In this document: one piece after another, positions 59,204-64,000 of the stretch
How positions within the stretch are numbered: the stretch's first letter is position 1
How the letters are laid out: each line of letters starts with the position of its first letter
Assembly (NCBI RefSeq): GCF_019891545.1
Contig: NZ_JAHDIU010000005.1
Span: 106,115 to 170,114, forward strand
Direction of reading: 5' to 3'
Source: Flavobacterium coralii
GTDB lineage: Bacteria; Bacteroidota; Bacteroidia; Flavobacteriales; Flavobacteriaceae
DNA: 64,000 nt
Notes under the pieces: model-generated
Database searches by the model: none
What the model was told of the DNA's origin: nothing
What the model saw: the letters and a program-made list of their open reading frames with translations, nothing else
Program-made: the position numbers and the translations under genes

Positions 59204-60622
59204 ATGAAAACTAAATTTTTAAAATCAATTTTATTCATGGCGCTTGCAGCAGGTACCCTTACCAGCTGTGTTAATGATGACGATTACAACATTCCTGCAC
59301 TGGAGTGTACAGAAACTTCTATCACTGCAACTAAAACTGTTGAAGAAATATATAACCAGGCTACAAGTGTTGCTACCCTTTACCAGGCTGCAGACGAAAA
59401 TGCTGATGACTATATAGAGGCTGTAGTAGTATCGAGCGACAAAGGCGGTAACTTTTACAAGACAATTTACCTTAACAACATTGTTACAGATGAGAATGGC
59501 GAACTTCGCGCGGGTAACATTGGCTTCTCTATACAGGTAAACCAGGCTGAGCTGTTTACTGATTATGGTGTGGGAAGAAAAGTTTATATTAAGCTTGACG
59601 GCCTTTACACACAAATAAGGAGCAACACCCTTCAGATAGGAGCTCTTTTTGGAAGTAACGTTGGTCAGATACCAACAGAGCTTTACAAAAACCATATTTT
59701 CAGGTCCTGTACTATCATTGATGAATCAAACCTTGTAAATGTAATTACTGACCTAAGCCAGATCAATGACAGCTACATAGGCAGGTTAATCCGTTTTGAA
59801 GGTGTTCAGTTTACTGACGGCTCTCTTAACCAGACGTACTACAACGCTGCAAACGTTGATGCGGGCGGGCAAACCCTTACTTATATAACCAACTCTGAAG
59901 AGGAAACTTATACTGTGCCATTCAGAACAAGTTCATTTGCTGATTACGCCGGTATACAGGTTGCATCAGGTAACGGTAGCATTACAGGTATCCTTACTAA
60001 ATTCAACACTACTTACCAGTTTGTTTCACGTTATGAAACTGATATAAACCTCAACAGTGAAAGGATTGGCGACTTGCCAATTGAAGTCGGAGACCCGTTC
60101 TTTACTGAAGATTTTCAGACTGCAGTTAATAACACTACTTTTAACTTTGAAGGCTGGTATAATATTGCGGAAACGGGTATAAGGCAATGGAGCGAAAAAG
60201 TATTCCAGGAAAATGGCTATTCAGAATTTAATGCATATGGTTCAGGAAGTACTGTTAATGAAGGATGGATGATTACCCCTGCCATTAACCTTGATGACTA
60301 CAGTAGTGTTAGCTTTACCTTTGAGACTGCTCAGCACCATCTTGAAGTGGACAACTCTGATGATAACAAGCTTGAAATATTTATCATCAGCAACTTTAAC
60401 GGCACTGATATTGTTAGCGCAACTAAAGTAAATGTTACTGACCAGGCTACTTTACCAACAAGCACTACAGCATGGTATGAGTTTGTAAACTCAGGTGTTA
60501 TAGACCTTTCAGGTTTTTCAGGCCAAGTACACATTGGCTTTAAAGTTACAGGATCAGGAACTGACGATACCCTAAGCGGTGCATTCCAGATAGATAACCT
60601 TACAGTTAGCGGTGTAAACTAA
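59204..60622 (+). CDS. Surface lipoprotein with DUF5689-like and choice-of-anchor J-like domains
   Basis: A 472-residue lipoprotein (lipobox LTSC, lipidated Cys22, acidic linker VNDDDYN). Residues about 45-290 are beta-rich and fit DUF5689 (YIEAVVVSSDKGGNFYKTIY, GRKVYIKLDGLY). Residues about 295-470 resemble a cleaved-adhesin/choice-of-anchor J sandwich (EDFQTAVNNTTFNFEGWYNI, GWMITPAINLDDYSSVSFTF). It follows the TonB receptor by 17 bp and is likely its surface ligand-binding partner, filling the place a SusD protein has in glycan systems. Confidence 0.82.
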   Translation: MKTKFLKSILFMALAAGTLTSCVNDDDYNIPALECTETSITATKTVEEIYNQATSVATLYQAADENADDYIEAVVVSSDKGGNFYKTIYLNNIVTDENGELRAGNIGFSIQVNQAELFTDYGVGRKVYIKLDGLYTQIRSNTLQIGALFGSNVGQIPTELYKNHIFRSCTIIDESNLVNVITDLSQINDSYIGRLIRFEGVQFTDGSLNQTYYNAANVDAGGQTLTYITNSEEETYTVPFRTSSFADYAGIQVASGNGSITGILTKFNTTYQFVSRYETDINLNSERIGDLPIEVGDPFFTEDFQTAVNNTTFNFEGWYNIAETGIRQWSEKVFQENGYSEFNAYGSGSTVNEGWMITPAINLDDYSSVSFTFETAQHHLEVDNSDDNKLEIFIISNFNGTDIVSATKVNVTDQATLPTSTTAWYEFVNSGVIDLSGFSGQVHIGFKVTGSGTDDTLSGAFQIDNLTVSGVN

Positions 60623-60642
60623 AAACTGCTTACAGCATATAA

Positions 60643-60654
60643 AAAAAGGGTGGC
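60643..60654. terminator. Left arm of a terminator split by the insertion sequence
   Basis: AAAAAGGGTGGC here is complementary to GCCACCCTTTTT at 62101-62112. The two arms once formed a bidirectional terminator between the lipoprotein gene and hflX; they are now about 1.45 kb apart. Confidence 0.7.
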
Positions 60655-60692
60655 CGTTTAGAGTGCACCCAAAAGTTTAGACAAATTTATAA

Positions 60693-61547
60693 TTAAATTT
60701 GACAATAATGAGCCCGGTATTTAACTGGGCTCATTCCGTTTAAATTAAGTTTAATTCTATCGTTATTATAGTAAGTAATATACTTTGTTATCTGTTCTTT
60801 TAGATGATTAACCGAGCTAAATTTCTCAAGGTAGAACAGTTCTGATTTAATTATACCAAAGAAGTTTTCAATAATGGCATTATCCAGGCAATTACCTTTT
60901 CTTGACATACTTTGTCTAATACCTTTATCTTTAAGTATTTGTTGATACTGTTTCATTTGATATTGCCATCCCTGGTCAGAATGTAGTATAAGATTAGTGT
61001 TCTTTTCTATTTTTCTAAATGCGCTCTTAAGCATATTAATTACCTGTTTAAAGTTTGGACTCTCTGATAATTCATAGCTTATTATTTCTCCATTAAATAA
61101 ATCACAGGCGATAAGTATAGTTTCTTCCCTTTAACATTAAACGCTGTTATATCAGTCGCCCATTTTTGATTGGGTTGCTCTGTTTTAAAATCACGCTGTA
61201 ATTATTAGGAGGTATTTTACCACGCTCACCTTTATAGGACTTATATTTCTTAACTCTTATTAAACTTTTAAGCCCCAGAACCTTCATTAACCTTAATATC
61301 GTTTTGTGATTTATTACATACCCTCTCTGCTTAATCTCTAAAGTAATACGCCGGTAACCAAACCTTCCTTTGTGAGTATGGTAGACTGACTTAATAATTT
61401 CTTTTATCTGCTGATACTTATCTTTAGACTGACTTTTTTCCGATAGTAATAATAACTGCTACGTGCCATACCTATATGATCTAATAAAGCATTTAAATCA
61501 TATTTATGCCTTAACTCCTCTATGGCTTGCGCTTTTTGTTTTGAGTG
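60693..61547 (-). pseudogene. IS3-type transposase OrfB, frameshifted
   Basis: The frame begins after a likely -1 slippage at an A6 run in the end of orfA (KKPHSKQKAQAIEELRHKYD). It is recognisable as HTH_21 plus rve: DHIGMARSSYYYYRK, GRFGYRRITLEIKQRGYVIN, then the DDE core WATDITAF, LHSDQGWQYQ and NAIIENFFGIIKSELF. At least three single-base shifts are needed to read through (around 61434, 61200 and 61120). Only the last 113 codons (60693-61034) form an open frame. The catalytic triad is present but split, so it is inactive unless the indels are sequencing errors. Confidence 0.85.
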
Positions 61548-62052
61548 TGGTTTTTTCGATTTGAATTAAGGCCTGTAACTTTTTTAGGTAATCCACCTGC
61601 ATACGTAAAGATTCATTCTCAAGTAAAAGCTCTTCTTCCCGGGTAAGTGGTTTGGTAGGTTTCTTTTTTGCTCTTTTATAATTCATGGATCTGGGCCTGC
61701 CTTTGGGTTTATCTTCCAGGCCAGAGAATCCTTGTTCTTGAAATTGCTTTTGCCAATTTACGATAACAGAATCGTTTGGAATATTAAAAAACAAACAGGC
61801 CTCACTCAAAGATAATGACTTCTTATCAATCGTATGCAAGACCTTAAACTTAAAATCAGGACTATATCACTCGTTTTTACGCGGTAAAAGCCCTTTATTA
61901 CCATACTTACGATAGAAGCCAACCCATCTTCTTAAATTGGTTTGACTAATAGCTTTTTCATTAGAAACAGATTCCATAGATCTGTCTTTTTTTAAAACTT
62001 CTTCTACGCAGTGAAGTTTAAACTCATAACTGTACTTGACTTTTCTTTCCAT
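61504..62052 (-). pseudogene. IS3-type transposase OrfA with in-frame stop
   Basis: Two open segments, 62052-61867 (YSYEFKLHCVEEVLKKDRSM ... LLPRKNE) and 61839-61504 (DKKSLSLSEACLFF ... GRPRSMNYKRAKKKP), are in the same frame and separated by a TGA at 61869-61867. With the stop read through, the sequence continues YSPDFKFKVLHTIDKK. This gives a protein of about 182 residues with two helix-turn-helix units and a leucine-rich coiled coil, the normal IS150 OrfA plan. The nonsense codon makes it a pseudogene. Confidence 0.85.
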
Positions 62053-62100
62053 TAAAATGCCCCCAAATAGTGTCTAACTTTTTGGGGGCAGTTCAGTTAA

Positions 62101-62112
62101 GCCACCCTTTTT
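62101..62112. terminator. Right arm of the split terminator
   Basis: GCCACCCTTTTT pairs with the arm at 60643-60654. It lies 16 bp after the hflX stop. On its own it cannot form the original hairpin locally. Confidence 0.65.
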
Positions 62113-62127
62113 ATTTATTATAATTTT

Positions 62128-63357
62128 TTACTCTTCTTCCGTTGCGCTGTTCTCGTTATAATCCGGATACAAAAAGTTATTATAGGGGAAACGGGTAATG
62201 TGTATCTGCCTTACGGCTTCATAAACCTTTTGGCGGAACTCCTCCATGTTCTCTTTGTTTATTGCAGAAATAAACAAGGCATTGTTCTCACCCACATTAG
62301 CCATCCATGTAGCCTTCCATTCCTCTAAAGAGTAATGCCTCGTCGTCCTTTCAGTAACAAGATCGTCTTCGTCAATAGTTAAGGGCTTATAAGCATCAAT
62401 CTTGTTGAATACCATTATTGTAGGCTTATCATCAGATTGTATCTCCTTCAGTATACTATTTACCGACTGTATATGGTCTTCAAAGTCAGGATGCGATATA
62501 TCTACAACATGCAGCAGCAAATCGGCCTCCCTGACTTCATCAAGCGTACTTTTAAACGATTCAATAAGCTGGGTAGGTAGCTTTCGTATAAATCCAACAG
62601 TATCGCTTAACAGGAACGGCAGGTTCTTTATCACCACCTTCCTTACAGTTGTATCAAGCGTGGCGAAAAGCTTGTTCTCTACAAAAACTTCGCTTTTGCT
62701 AATAACATTCATTAATGTAGATTTTCCTACGTTAGTATAACCCACAAGGGCTACCCTTACCAATGCACCCCTGTTGCTGCGCTGCACCGACATCTGCCTG
62801 TCGATGGTTTTAATTTTGTCTTTCAGCAGGGCAATCCTGTCGCGCACAATACGCCTGTCGGTTTCAATCTCTGTTTCACCGGGGCCACGCATACCAATAC
62901 CACCCCTTTGACGCTCAAGGTGCGTCCACATACCACTAAGGCGCGGCAGTAAGTACTGGCACTGTGCCAACTCTACCTGCGTGCGGGCATAGCTGGTTTC
63001 GGCACGTTGGGCAAAAATATCAAGGATAAGGTTCGTACGGTCAAGCACCTTGCAGTCCAGTATCTTGTTCAGGTTTTTTTGCTGTGCCGGCGATAGCTCA
63101 TCGTCAAAAATTACCGTCTTAACATCGTGCTCTTTAACATAGGTATGTATCTCCTCTATTTTTCCGGTACCTAAAAAAGTTTTAGGGTTGGGTTTATCCA
63201 TTTTTTGGGAGAACCTTTTTACCACTTCGCCACCTGCGGTAAAGGTTAAAAATTCAAGTTCGTCAAGATATTCAGCAAGCTTATCCTCACTCTGTTCCTG
63301 CGTTACAACACCTGCTATTACAGTTTTCTCAAAATTTATAATTTCTTTTTCCAGCAT
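62128..63357 (-). CDS. hflX: Ribosome-associated GTPase HflX
   Basis: About 409 residues from the ATG at 63357; an upstream in-frame start at 63399 would precede the promoter box. The N-terminal HflX domain (about 20-190) contains FDDELSPAQQKNLNKIL and RQRGGIGMRGPGETEIETDR. The G domain has P-loop GYTNVGKSTLMN, DTVGFI (G3) and NKID (G4). HflX splits stalled or hibernating 70S ribosomes, for example after heat stress. Its terminator has been split by the insertion sequence, so transcripts may run into the transposase remnants. Confidence 0.95.
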   Translation of the reverse strand: MLEKEIINFEKTVIAGVVTQEQSEDKLAEYLDELEFLTFTAGGEVVKRFSQKMDKPNPKTFLGTGKIEEIHTYVKEHDVKTVIFDDELSPAQQKNLNKILDCKVLDRTNLILDIFAQRAETSYARTQVELAQCQYLLPRLSGMWTHLERQRGGIGMRGPGETEIETDRRIVRDRIALLKDKIKTIDRQMSVQRSNRGALVRVALVGYTNVGKSTLMNVISKSEVFVENKLFATLDTTVRKVVIKNLPFLLSDTVGFIRKLPTQLIESFKSTLDEVREADLLLHVVDISHPDFEDHIQSVNSILKEIQSDDKPTIMVFNKIDAYKPLTIDEDDLVTERTTRHYSLEEWKATWMANVGENNALFISAINKENMEEFRQKVYEAVRQIHITRFPYNNFLYPDYNENSATEEE

Positions 63358-63374
63358 AATCTTTACATAAATAA

Positions 63375-63382
63375 CAAAAATA
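63375..63382 (-). promoter_or_regulatory. Promoter -7 box (TATTTTTG) for hflX
   Basis: A minus-strand TAnnTTTG match 17 bp before the ATG at 63357. It supports that start over the longer frame. Confidence 0.45.
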
Positions 63383-63484
63383 CAAAAAACAACACTCACA
63401 TTTTTGAATTATTGTTTATAAACAAACTGTTTATTCCTACAATGTTAAATTTCAATAAAATGTTATGAATTAGTTATATTTTTT

Positions 63485-63492
63485 TAAATTTG
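63485..63492 (+). promoter_or_regulatory. Promoter -7 box (TAAATTTG)
   Basis: A perfect TAnnTTTG match 29 bp before the ATG of the secreted protein at the right edge. Confidence 0.45.
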
Positions 63493-63521
63493 GAGATTAA
63501 AATTAGCTAAACCATTAATTT

Positions 63522-64000
63522 ATGAAAAAAATTACTCTATTATTTTTCATGTCATTAATGTCATTCTGCGCCTTCGCACAGTTGCCTCTTGAAGGCTTTG
63601 AAGGCACCTGGCCGCCTACCGGCTGGGAGATATACAATAATGGCATTGGGCCGGCTGTCACCTGGGCGCAAAGCCAGGCTGGCAACCCTACACAACCCCC
63701 TTATGCAGGTACGCACGCTGCCTACCTTAACAGGGAGAACGTTGCAACCGGCATACCTGAGGACTGGCTGGTAACCCCTACTTTCCCGGTACCGGCAAAC
63801 CCGCAGCTCCGTTTCTTCTCCAGGCTGACACAGCCGCTGGATGACGGATCAATCTACAGGGTGCTTATTACCACCAACACCGCTAACGCCGGTGTGTTTG
63901 CGGATTATACCCTTCTTGAAGAGTGGACCGAGCTGGAGATCAACCCGGTTCAGACCGTTTATAACGAAGTGGTGGTGCCGATTCCGGCATCATTTGTAGG
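63522..64000 (+). CDS. Secreted choice-of-anchor J-type protein (partial, 5' end)
   Basis: The ATG at 63522 opens a frame that runs without stop past the right edge (159 codons visible). Residues 1-20 are a signal peptide (KKITLLFFMSLMSFCAFAQ). The mature part begins LPLEGFEGTWPPTGWEIYNN, followed by GTHAAYLNREN and EDWLVTPTFPVPANPQLRFF, the pattern of the cleaved-adhesin/choice-of-anchor J family. GC content rises inside this gene. Such proteins are usually long and end in a type IX sorting domain, which would lie outside the window. Confidence 0.8.
   Translation, partial: MKKITLLFFMSLMSFCAFAQLPLEGFEGTWPPTGWEIYNNGIGPAVTWAQSQAGNPTQPPYAGTHAAYLNRENVATGIPEDWLVTPTFPVPANPQLRFFSRLTQPLDDGSIYRVLITTNTANAGVFADYTLLEEWTELEINPVQTVYNEVVVPIPASFV

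Larger units (their letters stand above)
60664..62090 (-). mobile_element. Decayed IS3-family (IS150-like) insertion sequence
   Basis: About 1.43 kb, bounded by imperfect inverted repeats beginning TGCACCCAAAAGTTTAGACA (left) and TGCCCCCAAAAAGTTAGACA (right, reverse complement), in the TG...CA form of the family. It carries orfA and orfB on the minus strand, both broken. No clear 3-4 bp target duplication is seen; the flanks GTTTAG and GTTCAG are similar hexamers. The element sits in the loop of a terminator. Confidence 0.85.

Overview
The window is a chromosomal segment of a member of the Bacteroidota, most likely the family Flavobacteriaceae and close to Flavobacterium. The evidence is: promoter-like TAnnTTTG boxes ahead of many genes with almost no Shine-Dalgarno sequences, a metalloprotease ending in a type IX secretion sorting domain, a large TonB-dependent receptor paired with a surface lipoprotein, choice-of-anchor J style secreted proteins, and overall moderate-to-low GC content. 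I saw no tRNA, rRNA, CRISPR array or prophage. Both ends cut through genes.

Layout. Positions 1-2700 hold the tail of an unidentified gene, a beta-ketoacyl synthase with an intact Cys-His-His triad, a small membrane protein and a histone-deacetylase-like amidohydrolase. A secreted M12-type metalloprotease follows (2.8-5.0 kb). On the minus strand, 14.1 down to 5.1 kb, is a five-gene set: YbjN/YjfI-like protein, PspA/IM30, YqiJ-like membrane OB-fold protein, YqiK-type flotillin and a 1617-residue AAA+ ATPase. A divergent XRE regulator lies upstream. This is a coherent membrane-integrity or membrane-remodelling system and is the strongest candidate for an incompletely described machine in the window. 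Beside it is an AT-rich PD-(D/E)XK nuclease-like gene broken at an 11-T run.

From 16 to 28 kb are mostly housekeeping and small membrane genes: a GNAT-nitrilase fusion, an SDR, an HD hydrolase, YiaA, a DEDD exonuclease, a serine hydrolase, Ogt, an XRE-membrane protein pair, a DUF1573 protein and a two-component system. From 38.3 down to 28.5 kb the minus strand carries a long heme biosynthesis run (hemA-hemC, TrkH and TrkA potassium-uptake genes, hemD, an SH3 protein, hemE, hemF, an S23-type four-helix-bundle gene, hemB, cytochrome c). The plus strand from 38.5 kb has an AraC regulator, hemH, a MATE transporter, a barrel-like protein and hemJ. With hemA, B, C, D, E, F, H and J the window encodes nearly all steps from glutamyl-tRNA to protoheme; only glutamate-1-semialdehyde aminomutase is missing.

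From 43 to 64 kb are an NtrY-like kinase, an enoyl-CoA hydratase, a fused dipeptide-type ABC ATPase, a TPR protein, a PcfJ-domain protein with a compact promoter/small ORF/terminator unit upstream, the ergothioneine pair egtB-egtD, an ALDH7-type dehydrogenase, 3-hydroxyanthranilate dioxygenase, a nuclease/TonB receptor/lipoprotein locus, a decayed IS3-family element sitting in a terminator loop, hflX, and the start of a secreted protein.

Three cross-cutting observations stand out: degenerate arrays with a strict 7-nt period in at least five intergenic regions, insertions or repeats inside the loops of terminators between convergent genes, and two perfect inverted repeats in the hemA/araC divergent promoter region.
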